NCBI GenBank assembly: GCA_013397865.1
Contig: VZTI01003657.1
Coordinates: 120,806-184,805 of the forward strand
Source: Struthidea cinerea
Lineage: Eukaryota; Chordata; Aves; Passeriformes; Corcoracidae
DNA length: 64,000 bases
Direction: 5' to 3'
Position numbers and translations under genes: made by a program. Below, piece after piece: positions 1 through 25,820 of the stretch. Position 1 is the first letter of the stretch, and the number at the start of each line of letters is the position of its first letter. Below the pieces are notes generated by a model. That model was not told the DNA's origin and searched no databases. It saw only the letters and a list, made by a program, of their open reading frames with translations.

Positions 1-160
1 GGCTGTGCGGAGGGAGGGCGACCGGGCCGCGCCGGGGATGATGCAGCAGCAGCGGCCGTGGGGACTCCGGCCCGGATCCTGTCGTGCACCGGCGTTGGGG
101 CCGCCCTGCACCCCCAGGGTCTGGTGCCGACCCCGGGAGCGGGACATTGCGGCTTCAGGC
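1..160 (+). promoter_or_regulatory. USP20: CpG-rich promoter-proximal patch, probable USP20 CpG island
   Basis: The first 160 bases are dense in CpG (runs such as gcgaccgggccgcgccgggg), while the DNA beyond 300 drops to ordinary intronic composition. It lies 2.8 kb upstream of the USP20 start codon, where the promoter or first non-coding exon would be expected. No TATA box is evident. The left part of the island is cut by the window edge, so the transcription start cannot be placed. Confidence 0.5.
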
Positions 161-299
161 TGTTTCTGTTCAGTCTCGCTCGTGCCCAGCAGCTGTAGCG
201 TCTGTCAGGAGAGGACTTGTATTTTGGGGGTCTGCTGCACATGAGGAGCGACATAGCAGGCAAAGGGGGGATTTCCCGCATGTGTTTTTTGCCTGAAAG
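1..299 (+). other. USP20: Candidate USP20 non-coding first exon (5' partial)
   Basis: The segment ends in CTGAAAG followed by GTGAGT at 300-305, a near-perfect splice donor and the best one in the CpG-rich region. The next supported acceptor is at 2954-2955, upstream of the start codon, so this would be a 5'UTR exon followed by a 2.66-kb intron. It contains several ATGs, for example at 38 and 41, so upstream reading frames are possible if the whole segment is transcribed. The exon is inferred from the donor and position; there is no transcript evidence. Confidence 0.4.
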
Positions 300-2955
300 G
301 TGAGTCGTTGTGTTGTAACCTCCCGTAATAAATCAGTGTTCAGACCTGCTCTCCTTTGCGTGTTCCACATAAACCTCCTGGTTTTCCCATACCTGATGCA
401 GCTGCGAGCCAGGAGCACCTGCTTTCTGCTTCTGCCTTGTTAGTAGGGCAGTTCGGTAAATACGTCTTTCTTCAGCATCTCAAGTATAAAATGTCTCCGA
501 GAACAACTGCAGATACTTCCTTGTCTTAGTAGGTTATGCAAGACCAGACCTGGTAGTTGTTTTGTGGATGAGCGGTGCAAAGATTTCTTTTATTTGTGCA
601 GTTGCTCCACAGAATGTTAGCCTGCATGGATCTGAAACTCTTGACAGCTGGCTCTAGCTTTGGTACAAAACCACACAGTTGTTTTAAGAAAAAAAAAAAC
701 AACCAACCAAAACCAATAAATGTGTTCCTGTAGACAGCAGAGATGCTGGGTTTGGCAGCAGCTGAAGCGACTGAAAGTAGGTTGCAGTTACAGAGGAATT
801 GTTCTGACATGTTCGTGTACTGTTCTCCCACAGTGGTGCTTGAGAAAGACAGGCTGAAGGACTTGTTTTAGGGTGACTTCTTTTCCCATCATACGCAGTA
901 CATTTTGACAAGCACAGTTCAGCTCTCTGGCAGTGATTTTATGAAATTCCTGGTTTCCTGAGCAGAATTAGAGCTGTGTGTGCCAGCTATAGCTCTTAGG
1001 GCAGAGTCGTGGGAAGGCAGAAGTTGAATATTTCCTTCTGAACAGTCACAAACCTTTTTCTGGTGTGTGTTGTCAGGGCTGAGAGGCAAAAATGAGGTTT
1101 TCCCTGCTTTGTTCAGAAAGGGAAGCCCTGTGTGGGAAGATCAGCACCCCAGTGCTGGAAAGTCTAAAGGCATGGTTTTAATTTTGAGGAGAGGGGTGGT
1201 CCCATGGAATGCACTGAAGCCATCCACATCCACAAGACTCTACTTAACAAAGTGTGCTTCAAAACCAGTTCCCAATTAGCTTAAGCTGGTGAAGATATGG
1301 GGTCTGGAATTAATTTTAAAACAGTGTTTTACTGTTCGTTATCATTAGATTTTTCATTATCATTAGATTTTCTGGGAAACATCTGGGAGAGAGATAAGAA
1401 ATCAAGGATGGTGAAATAGCAAATGTAACGTTGATGCTTTTTTTTTTTTTTTTAATTGGACCAGCTGATGCATTTGGGCAAAGGGGTCGGTTTTGATGAA
1501 GGAACTCAGAGCCTGAAATGTCCCAGTTTCGTGCGTTAGTCAAAGCTACTGTGCTCTTGTCACTTGTCTTTTAAATCAACATGTGTTACATGGTGCTGCT
1601 TTCCTTCTCTGTGAAGCTGCATGAAATTGCTCTGTTGTTTGTTAAGCATCTCTTCACAGGTTACTGAGATCCAGGTCAGCACCCCTGTGGTGTTTTCTAC
1701 CATGCACATGTGATTTCTTCTTCCTTTGCTCCTCCCATCAGTTTATTCAGATCTAAAGAGTGCTGGGAAAACATTGTAAAATTATCCTTGAGGTTTATCT
1801 TCTGCCAAGACAAGGTGCTAGGCAAGCTTTTCCACTCCCAAGATAAGTGTTAGTGATATGGTGTATTCATTTATAATTTTTTTTTCTTTTCTCCTTACTG
1901 TTAGTGATTCAGACCAGATGACACTGGGAATTGTTTCAAATGTCCTCAAAATGTGAAAAAAGAGTGTAGCAGCCATGCTGCTGCTGGAGTCATTGAGTTC
2001 ATCAGATTTTTCCACTTCTTTGTTGCAATGATGTGGGCTCTTCACATCTGCTTCATTTCCAGCCAACTGTAATATTTTGGATCCTTGTCTGTGCTATTAA
2101 TATCACTTATCTTCTTTTCTATTTTTTAACAGCCATGAGCAAGGTTATTTAAACTATGCTTAAGAAACACAAACTCTTTTCATTTTTTTTATAGCTGCAT
2201 GTTACTGAGACATGTTTAAAGTCTTTTACATATCCATGGACCACCATGAAAGTGTTTATTGTGTTCATAAGATGTGAAAGAATCTGTTCTTGTGTTGCTT
2301 GGATGTACGAGCTGGGTGGAACAGTGTGTTATGTTTTGTACAGTCTTCGAGTTATGTGTCTCATACCGTTAAAAATCTACCCATGAAATGGTAAATTCTG
2401 CAGAGACTGAAGCCTGCTTATCGGTGTTACAGTTCATTTAAGTCTATTTCCCTCTTGCCCAGCTTCATTTAGAACTAATCATATTTTTAATGTTTGATGA
2501 AGCAGGGTAACAACGAAATGTTAGATTCAGATCAGCACAGTTGGGTGCATGAAGCTCATAGACACCACAGGCTAAGTACTGGTGTCATGGGCTGCAGCAC
2601 CTTTCACTTTTCATCAGAGTTTCATGCAAATGAGCTAATTAGATTTATATCTTTGCAGCTGAAGCTGTGCCTGTGTGCCAAGCACCTCCCTGCATTTCTG
2701 AAGGCACATTCCATGATACGGATTATTAGCTTTATTTGTGTGTTTCCCTCTCCTCCCTGCAATACCATAATGCAGCCACTCAGCAGTGGGGCCAGACTGT
2801 GCCAGCTTGTGGGGCTCCAGGTTTAGATTTGTTCAGTCTCTGAACCTTAAAGATAGATATGGAATTCCAATATGCAAAACATGCCCATGTATCTTCTTAC
2901 AACCACGAGAACAAATCTGACGTGTAGTGAAAGGACCCATCTTTTCTTGTCCTAG
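300..2955 (+). other. USP20: USP20 first intron (5'UTR intron)
   Basis: AT-richer sequence between the candidate leader exon and the first coding exon. It holds a 16-base T tract at 1438-1453 and a short direct repeat (ttatcattagatttt at 1339-1353 and 1357-1371). No coding exon or other gene is recognisable. Additional non-coding leader exons cannot be excluded. Confidence 0.45.
1438..1453. repeat. Poly-T tract
   Basis: Sixteen consecutive T in the first USP20 intron. No attached retroposon body was recognised. Confidence 0.9.
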
Positions 2956-2985
2956 GAGACCCTCCTCACATGAGTGTTGGTGAAA

Positions 2986-17385
<14,400 letters not shown>

Positions 17386-18146
17386 TCTGTGCGGATGGGG
17401 CAGGGCAGGCACGGCACAGGTACCTCTGTGGGGGGACGGGAGGCTGGCAATCCTGAGGGGTCAAACGTCCTCCGTTGTCTGGGACTCAAGGTGTGTGCAG
17501 CTCCCCCACCACTCCCGGGGCAGGCAGGCTTCCTCCTCCTTTCATGTGGCTCTGAGCACGGGGTGCTGCTGGGAGAGACTGGGACAAAGCTCTGCACCTG
17601 ACCTCTGGCTGAAGCCGTGGTCTGAGGCTGCAGCCACAGTCACAGGGTTGTCCTGACCTGAGCCCTCTCCCTTTCCTTTGCTTACACCAAACCAGCACTC
17701 CCAGCTTGTCCCCAGTGCACTGAGCTCTGCTCCTTTGCAGATTTTGCTTTTGGCACTTTTCTTTTTAACTCAAACGTGTAAAGATGATGAGACATTATTT
17801 ATGTTTCCAGCGGGCAGTGTTGCAACCAGAGAAACCTGTTTGTGAGGCTGAGGAAAGCCACGAGGTCTCCCTGTGGTTTTGTGCTGGTGGTGCACAGCTG
17901 TCACAACTTCCTAGTTTTGCTCTTTATCAAATTCTTGCAAATTCAGTTGCAATCAACTAAGAAATTTGGAAAGAAGCTGTTCCCTTCTCCTCTCACTCTC
18001 TAACCCACACGTTCATGGTCCTGCAGAATTTTATTTTCTCCTTGTGTCTGATCTCCTATGTTCAGCACGTTTTTGGACAACAAAGCTGGAAGGTGAGTCC
18101 TCCTTCCCAAAGCCTTCCTCAGACTGACCCTGCCATGAGCCTGTGT

Positions 18147-18173
18147 CCCCTCAGCTGCTGAAAAGCTGAGGGG
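18147..18173 (+). repeat. Perfect 10-bp stem-loop in USP20 3'UTR
   Basis: CCCCTCAGCT at 18147-18156 pairs exactly with AGCTGAGGGG at 18164-18173 around a 7-nt loop (gctgaaa). The stem is GC-rich and would be stable in the mRNA. A second inverted repeat, AAGCAGCT/AGCTGCTT at 18274-18281 and 18293-18300, lies 100 nt further on. Confidence 0.6.
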
Positions 18174-19140
18174 GGTGAAGCTGAGGAGGGGCCCCTTTGC
18201 TCACACAGAGCCCCTTCAGAGGGGTCACCCATGGCTGGGGAGGGGGCCTGGCTGAGCAGGGCCCTGGCTGGTGAAGCAGCTTTTTAGGAAGGAGCTGCTT
18301 TCTGCAAACAAGCCCCCACCTGTGTGCTGAGGTCATTCCAGATGTCCTTTGTGTTTACAGTGGCTCATTTAATGAATTTGCTCCCCAGTCTACTGCCACC
18401 AGTGCAGCCAAGAAGCAGCTGCTGGAGGCAGCAGAGACAGGAATGAAGGCAAAAAAGGCCAAACTCCACTTTTCTCAGCAGGGCTATTCTTAAAATATTT
18501 TGTTCATTTTGCAGTAAGGCAAGAGTTCAATCATTGCAAGCCTTTGAGTGCAGTTTAATGGAGGCAGAGAAGGCAGAGCTGCTTCCCAGGGCCAGAGGAA
18601 CCAAACTGTGTGTTCATGGTGTGGGTGATTGCACAGCATCAGGTCTGGCCTTAGTGGTGCCAGACACTGCATGGAGCTGGGACCTCCTGAGCACCTCACG
18701 AAAAATGGGAAGAAAGGGGAGAAAAGGAAAGGCTGCTCCTTGACTTAGAGATAGAAGGGGGTAGGACAGGAGAATTTGAGAAGGAAAACGGCCTTCATGT
18801 TATTTTTTCTTTTTCTTTTTTTTTTTTTTTGGATCAAGTGTTCGTTGCAAAAAGCAACTTCTTTAAAAATTGCCTATAATTGGTTCAGCATGTTAATTTT
18901 CCAATCCTGTTCATGGGATGCTTGTTTAGACCCATCCAGGCCCTAGGGGAGATCAGAGAATGAGCCACTGTTGCGATTCTCATTGTTCCAAGCTGTCTTT
19001 GTTCCCCACTGCAGCAGCCCTGGGATCTGCTGCAGAGCCTGCAGGGCTGCGTGTCCGTGTTGTTGTGTTCCAGAGGGTGCTGTACAGACTGTAATGACAC
19101 TCCTGTGCTTCAGTGTTAGACCTTGTGCTGAAAGTGGTAC

Positions 19141-19146
19141 AATAAA
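19141..19146 (+). terminator. USP20: USP20 poly(A) signal AATAAA
   Basis: A canonical hexamer in ggtacAATAAAtacatg, with a T/G-rich element (ctgtcttgcctg) about 25 nt downstream. This is the usual arrangement of a vertebrate cleavage and polyadenylation site. Confidence 0.8.
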
Positions 19147-19165
19147 TACATGTGCATTCAACAAG

Positions 19166-21790
19166 GCCTGTCTTGCCTGCTGAGAGGGGCTGACAGCTCC
19201 AGGGAGTGGGGTGGGGAAGGAAGAAAAATTTTAAAAAATTAAATATAAAATAAAATCCAAACTTCCTGCTGACCAGAGGCTGTGTGGGGACAGATCCTTC
19301 TGGGCAGCAGCGAGAGGAGCCTGAGGCCACTAAACCATCCTGTGCCCATTCAGAGGGCACCTGCCCCTTCAGTCTCTGCTCACAGAGCTCCCTTCACCTT
19401 TCATTAACCCCATTTCACCTGAATGTGCCTCAGAAAGCTCAGGGGTCTGGATGTGCTACTCATTGACCATATTATAATCCTGGAAGTGAGTCGCAAGGGA
19501 AGGAGTTGAAGTTTCATTGAGCTGTTCCAGGATTCTGCAGGAGTTTCCTGTCACTGTTGCGTGGCCAAATATCCCTGCTGGTCCATTCCCCTCCCATGGT
19601 AACACACATCAGCAGCCTGTTCCCCAGGGAACACCAGGCTCTTGGCACTGGGAATTAACAGAGTTTCTAAAGCAGCCCCAGGGGCTGGAGCAGCAGGAAT
19701 TCCCTGCCCCAGTGAGTGATGCAGCCTCAGCTGGAGCCTGAAATGTCTGAAGAGGCAGAGCTGGAGCTGGGTGATAAGAACACCCAGTTTGTTCTGGAGC
19801 AGCTTGGAGTCAACTGCCCAAACATGGATCTTACAAACAAGTCCCTCACCTGAGCAACAGCTGAACAGCTCCAAACCTTCCCAGAGGCAGCAAGAGCTGC
19901 CCTCCCCAGGGGTGCATCTGCTCAGGGTCCAATCAGCTCCAGGGCTGCTCTGGCAAAGCCCTGACTCTGCTCGAGGTTACCCTCTGCCTGTTGAAGCGCT
20001 CGAGGGTTAGTTCTGCATCCTGATTTCATCTGAGCTCTGACTGCAGCCCTGCTTTCCTCCAGCTCCACTGGAGGCAGCCATGACATTTCCGAGCACACCT
20101 CGGACACAGCTCTGGGTGCCAGTGCTGAACTCTTAGCAGTTCTCTTTGCAAATCATTTCCCCTTTTTTTATCAGGTCCCTTTGTCAATTGCAAAAAAAAG
20201 GGAGCTGAAAGAACTGTTCATGCCTTGGGGACTGATGGAACAAACCTCAGTATTAGATTATCTGTTCCCTCCCCTCAGTCCTCCAGGAGTTCAGTTCCTG
20301 TGTGCTGCTCCTGTTCGCGGGAGCAGAGCCAAACACCCCATACAAAAACCTTATTTCATTTTCTTCTCCCTTTTGGCTCAGCTCGCCGCCCCCAGCTCTC
20401 ACTCACCCCTTCGGCTGTGCAGTTTCTATTTAAAGTCAGCAGTGCTGATTCTGTGAAAGATAAATCCAAGTCAGAGCCAGAGGGACACCCCCTCCTATTC
20501 ATTATTGCCCAAACCCAGAGACCAGCAGCCTGTCACAAACAGCCCTGATCTGTCCTGAACTGACAGGGATGTTAATTAGTGCTGGCAAAGAACAACTGCA
20601 ATCCTTTTGAAGAAATGTAGCAGCTTGCCTGTATTAACAAAAATCATCTCTAGATTATTTCTCAGATAAAAGCACCACCAGGTGTCACCTGCTGAGCAGG
20701 AAAACTGCAAATCTTCATGGCTCTCAGATGAGCTCTTTCCCCTGGCCTGGACCAAGGGCTGATGGAGAAGCTGGCCAAGAGCTGGGGGCTTTTCTCTCAG
20801 CTAGACACACACACATTATTCACGACCCTGCACACCAGAATGGAATTGTACATCTCAGCCAGAGCTACAGAAATGTGCCTGGGTTTCGGATTATTTGGTG
20901 AAGGGAGGCATTGCTGTTGGACAGAGCTGCACATCCACGCATCCCTGCTCAAACCCCTTCATTACCAGGCTTGCAACAGCCCGAGTCTTAATATAAAACC
21001 AATCAGCATCAAAAACATCTGCCACGACTTCCAGCTTGACCAGAGCATTCACCACAGGCACTCCTGGTACAACTCTAGATGAAATCTTTTCCCCAAGTTC
21101 CCAGTTCTCACAGGCTCCTACTGAAAAAGCACAAACCAGCTGCCCTTCCCCACACCAACTCCAGCCACAACAGCCCACGTTTCTTTCTCCTCACAAGACC
21201 AAATTAAAAAAAACCAACCAACCAACCCAACCACTTAATTCTCTCTTCAGCACCAGCTGGAACCGTCAAGTTTTGATAAAATCAAATCTCAAAGTGACCT
21301 GATGGGACCCGGCTCTGTGGGACAGTCAGAGGTACAGACAGAGCCAAATTATTACTCCTGAAAATTCCAGCAGGAAATAAACCCAAAGCCAACAGGTACC
21401 ACAAGTGAACGTGTGTCATCACTTATCTGAAGAGAGAACGAGGAAGAGCACCACACTGGAATGGGCTGATCCACTTGTTCCGTGTAAATTTTACAGCTGA
21501 AAGCAAAACCCCAACCCACCCCATAGTCAGGATGAATAATGAGGAGTAAGAGAGCAGCTCTGGGGAGTTTTAGTCTGAATTTCTCTGTGGCTGAAGCAGC
21601 AGTCACAGCCAAATTCAAATTCCTGCTCTCCACTGGACACATCCGTGGGAAGCAGCAGCTCCTGGAGAGCGACGGCCGCACCTCAACAGCCCCAGGAGCC
21701 CCAGCAAAGAGGCACCAACTTTTCTGCTGGAAAAGAAAAGCAACAAACCCATTTTTCTTCGTCTGGCTGATCAAAAGGGTCCAGTGAAAC
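19166..21790. other. Intergenic stretch between convergent USP20 and FNBP1
   Basis: No exon, RNA gene or recognisable transposon. The only repeat seen is a short AACC tandem near 21212-21232. The open frames here are short and show no codon pattern or family resemblance. The right boundary depends on which FNBP1 poly(A) site is used. Confidence 0.6.
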
Positions 21791-21810
21791 TGTATTTCTG
21801 GAATTAAATG

Positions 21811-21816
21811 TTTATT
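21811..21816 (-). terminator. FNBP1: FNBP1 distal poly(A) signal (second of two)
   Basis: The minus strand reads taAATAAAcatttaat. It would set the 3' end of the -DS transcript near 21795, about 2.6 kb from the end of USP20. Confidence 0.5.
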
Positions 21817-21879
21817 TAAATATGCAGATGACTTTGTTTCATTGCTACAAGGTCAATATTCGCTTTCAAATGGAAGCAC

Positions 21880-21885
21880 TTTATT
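21880..21885 (-). terminator. FNBP1: FNBP1 distal poly(A) signal (first of two)
   Basis: The minus strand reads ccAATAAAgtgcttcc (plus tttatt). A second AATAAA lies 69 nt further along the minus strand. Which one is used cannot be told from sequence. Confidence 0.5.
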
Positions 21886-24090
21886 TGGTTGAATTCTGTC
21901 TCCAGAAATGAATGGGCAACACCAGAACCTTTTACATTGGCAATGAAATCACAACACTGAGGTGCCACCGAGATCTCGAGATCAGTGCTCAAACACACAT
22001 ACACACACATATACAAATAAAAAAGTGCTCGACATCATCATGTTAAAATAGAATTTGGCTTCTTTTAGGTCTTCTGACATTTCAGGCAGGAAAACAAAAA
22101 ACCAAAGAACAATATGCATCAAACTAAATGAACTTCTGAAAAATACTCAGCATTAAACACAACTTTGAGTATCAGTAAATATGTTTCTTCTCTATTTACA
22201 GGTGTTAAGAAAGGGCATTAGAGACTTTTGCTGGGGATCATGAAATTTCATAGGATGTACAGTCCACGCTGCTGGGCAAGATTAGTAAATCCAAGCAGAG
22301 TTTTTATAAACCAGTCCCATATTTAGTTCTTCAGCATTTGCCAAAGGTAAATTCTACAAAAATTATTCATTACCTTGAATAACGGCAGCAGAATAAACGT
22401 GTGCAGACTATGAGATATGACTGTCACTATTTCTTAAATAAGCTTTAAGATCCAGGCTTTTGGGAACTACTTGCCAAGTTTATAAAAACTCCATACATGG
22501 TCTTTTAATAAAACTTCAGGACTCAATCAGTCAGCTAAAGCTAATGCTCCTTCTACAGCACAATTTAGCAACACAGACATTGCAGTTATTCCAATATTCC
22601 ACAGAGGCTGACAATAATATACTGTCCACCCAGATTAAATATAGAAAAGCAAACTTTGATCTAATTTTTACATAGATGGCACAACAATAGGTGAAAACCA
22701 ACTTTTAGCTGCTGATTCAACAGTGCATTGGACACGAGAATAAAAATACTGCAGCTAAAAATATTTTAAGAATATTTTTGCACACCTGTTAATTGTTTAA
22801 CCCTTTAGATCCCCTGGCAGGTGGAGGCCACAAAGCCACAGGTGCCAAGCATGGGGATCCCATTCTGCTCTTGATCTGAACAGCTCAGTGACCACAGCAG
22901 CAGCAGTGATAAGGTGGTGATTTAATGGATTCTGACCCTTCAGTGCTGCAGCAGAACAGCCCCAGCGTTGGTGCTGCCCGTGCTCAGCACATCTGGGTTG
23001 GGTTTAAATCACAAACCTTCTGCTGGTTGATGCTGGCAACTCGTAAGCACCATCACACAACAGCTACAGAATGAACTGTAGCACCAAGGGACTTTGTAAA
23101 AATAAGAGTTGGCATCTTGAATGGAGAGAAAGGGACAGAGTTATGAACACAACAGAACCCAGCTCAAAAATCACTTCATCCCCCCGTGGGGACAGCCCAG
23201 ACCATCCCCAGCACGGAGAGTCTGAGATTCTGGGATGTGTTTTGATGTGCTGACCCTGCAGGACAGCCTGGCAGGCAGCAAAACAACACCACCTGCCTGC
23301 AAACAAACCCTGAGAGGTTTCCTTTTGGGGTCACTGCCCATAGTGGCTTCCATGTAAAATTTCTCCAATTGCGGGGATTGTACAGAATATGCTCGAGCTG
23401 GATCAGAGCCAGTAGATTCCCCCAAACGAGGTGTGGATCCATGAATACATTTGGCCCTCAGGAGCTATTTAGTGGCAACTGACTCTTGCAGGGCTCAAAC
23501 ATGTCCATGACTGTAAAACCCAAGCAGTGGTAACAATTCAGGGGAAACCAAGGTAGAATATATAAGCTTGTAGAAGTTTAGAGAGGAAATTGACCCTTTG
23601 TTAGGCAGTTGAGGCCCAGATCGTGATATTTGGAGATATTGTAGCTCTCTCACCACTGTATGACATGATAAAGTGCAGAATCACTTATCATCCTACTTCT
23701 GCTTCAAACCAAACCATGTGAGAACAGGGTGGTCACAATTCCTGTCTGGCTGCTGGGTCCAAGTCCAGTCCACGACAAGATGGGAGAAGGAAACAGTGCA
23801 GTTTCTTTTTTTTTTCTTTCCTCTTATTTATCTAAAAAAACTCTGTTATTCCAACATGAACTGATGAGAACGCACAGGAGGTCATGCAAAGAGAGAAGGC
23901 AGGTCTGAAATGCTGAAAAACAAACCAACCAAAAGAAAACTGCAAAGAGATTAAACCACGAGCCACAAAATAACGTGACCCTGAGGAAGGTGGGCGCAGG
24001 CAAGGCAACAGGGCGAGCATGCAGGCTGAAACGAGAGCCAAACGGGGCCTGTGAGCAGCAACAAGGGCTGCCAACCAAAATGCCACTGTC

Positions 24091-24120
24091 CGTGTCTGTG
24101 TGTGTCTGTGTGTGAGTGAG
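24091..24120. repeat. TG-rich simple repeat
   Basis: An imperfect (TG)n run, gtgtctgtgtgtgtctgtgtg, within the distal FNBP1 3'UTR. Confidence 0.75.
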
Positions 24121-24894
24121 GAACAGCAGGAGCACAGGAGGGGGCAGAGAGAACAAGCAGGAAAACAAGTACATACGTGAGCCTGAAGGGTTTCAGGAAA
24201 CAGCAGGGTCAGAGGGATTTAATACTTGGAATGAGCGTCAGCCTGGATTTGAAAAAAGAGAAATAAAGGCTGACAAGTATTAGTGACCTTTTGGGGAAGG
24301 CAGAATGTTGAATAATGCATGTGGATCAGATTTAATATCGACAAATAGAGAGCCCAGTCCAGCTGCTGTAACACTGCTCCCAGGGGAGGTTTTCCACCTC
24401 CTTTCCACGCTCTCTGGTGAGAGGACCTGCAGGTTCAGCACTAAAGGCACCGTGTGAAATGCTGATGGACCAGTGTGTACATTCAGATGGACTGAGAGAC
24501 AAGGGGACAGAAGACAGACCAGCACATGCTTGGGACTCTCTGGCCACCCCCTGAATCCAAGGGCAGCCAGCAGTTCTCCGACAGAAGTTGGGAGGGATTG
24601 GGTTGGGAGAAGTGTGTGTTACGTTTGACAGAGGGGCTGTGCCAGGCTGGCAGAAGAGTGGGAAGGGCTGATAAGGAAATCCGAGCCACAAGTAGCATGC
24701 CATGGAAAAGAGCAAGCGTCTGAATGGTACTGGGATGGAATTTAGGTCTGAATTTTTCAAGTGGGAACTCCAGACAAGACTGGCAGTCTGGCTTTCCATG
24801 GGTGTGTTTTAACTGCCTGCAGGGTAAACAGACCATTTTGTTTCTCCTTCTGTGACAAGCTCGCCCCGAGGTTCTTGCACCAGCACAAACACCT

Positions 24895-24902
24895 TTAGGA
24901 AT
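24895..24902 (-). CDS. FNBP1: FNBP1 alternative last coding exon (-DS stop)
   Basis: On the minus strand a strong acceptor (ctttctttttgtctttcttatgttttag, shortened core tttcttatgttttag) is followed by ATTCCTAA. Joined to the final G of exon I at 29399 this reads GAT TCC TAA, giving a C-terminus ...NAKDS. Human canonical FNBP1 ends this way as I recall it, and 171 plus 446 residues equals its 617. The same phase also fits exon H directly. The rest of the exon is 3'UTR. Confidence 0.8.
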
Positions 24903-25799
24903 CTAAAACATAAGAAAGACAAAAAGAAAGAGAGTGGATTAGAAAGAGGCTGGGGAAAATGGGGCCCCTTAAGAGCAGCTCTGCCCGCAGGAGGTTAAAG
25001 GAAATAAAGCAATGAAGCATCTACTGGGTTACAGGGCTTGAGGGAAGCTCCTGACTCAGACAGCAACCCTTCACCCTCAGCCCTTCCCTCCAGCCTGGGA
25101 TGAGCATCACTGGGATTCTGCTCTGCTCTGGGAGCAGGACCCTGCCAGCACCTGCTTCGTGCCACTGAGGAAACAAACAGCTTTTTGTTTTCTGTCTGCA
25201 AAGCAGCACTGCATCTGTTCAAGTGACAGCTCCAGAGACCATCAATGACACTGAACAACAACAGGAAATTAAATCAAAGAGTTTGCAGAGGAATCCAGAG
25301 CTTTCCTTTCCACCACAGGCTGCAGAGGCCTTTCCTTCTCAAGGGAAGCCGGGAATATGCAGGTCAGTGAACCAGCCTAAGCCTCCAAAGGCCTCCTCTG
25401 TCCATCCCTGTTCCCACAGACTGGTGGCTGAGGACAAGTTCTTCCTTTGGCCAAGTGAAGCTACAATCCAGGAGCATGATTTGGCCCAAACTGCTGTATC
25501 CAAGGGAATACAGGATGAGTCCAAACTTCCCATGCATTTGAGAGACCACGGGAACCTTCTCACCTCCTTTGCACCCACTTCCATCAAATCCTTCCAAATG
25601 ACAGCACAAAGAAGTTTTCGAAGAGCCACAATAAAATTTTTTTCTTGAGAAGAACTGTATTTGTGCTTAGTGTGGGAAGCAGCTCTGGGCCATTTACTGT
25701 CCCTTTGGAAAGTTAAATGTCACTATTTCTTGCCACTAATTATTGCCATCTACTAGTAACTGCCATTAAAAAAAGCCAAAAACCAAAACCTCACAGGAA
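24903..25799 (-). other. FNBP1: Spacer between the proximal poly(A) site and the distal acceptor of FNBP1
   Basis: About 0.9 kb, intronic only for the distal (-DS) transcript. Apart from the pyrimidine tract of the 24903 acceptor nothing is recognised in it. A 141-codon plus-strand frame at 25223-25648 shows no family resemblance. Confidence 0.5.
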
Positions 25800-25814
25800 T
25801 GAGAAAATATAATG

Positions 25815-25820
25815 TTTATT
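25815..25820 (-). terminator. FNBP1: FNBP1 proximal poly(A) signal
   Basis: The minus strand reads ctAATAAAcattatat, followed 25-45 nt later by a GT-rich element (gtgaggttttggtttttgg). Another AATAAA at 26305-26310 lies 490 nt upstream on the transcript. The downstream element makes 25815 the better candidate. Confidence 0.6.

Larger units (their letters stand above)
17386..19165 (+). other. USP20: USP20 3' untranslated region
   Basis: About 1.8 kb follows the stop without another exon or gene. It ends about 20 nt after the only plus-strand AATAAA in the stretch. It contains two notable inverted repeats (18147-18173 and 18274-18300), an ATTTA near 17797, and T-rich tracts around 18803-18830 including 15 T at 18816-18830. 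The 3' end is inferred from the poly(A) signal. Confidence 0.75.
21795..24894 (-). other. FNBP1: FNBP1 distal 3'UTR
   Basis: AT-rich and exon-free, following the -DS stop codon and ending at paired poly(A) signals near 21.8 kb. It contains a TG/CA run at 24091-24120 and another CA-rich run near 21991-22016. The length of about 3.1 kb is inferred from the stop and signal positions. Confidence 0.65.
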
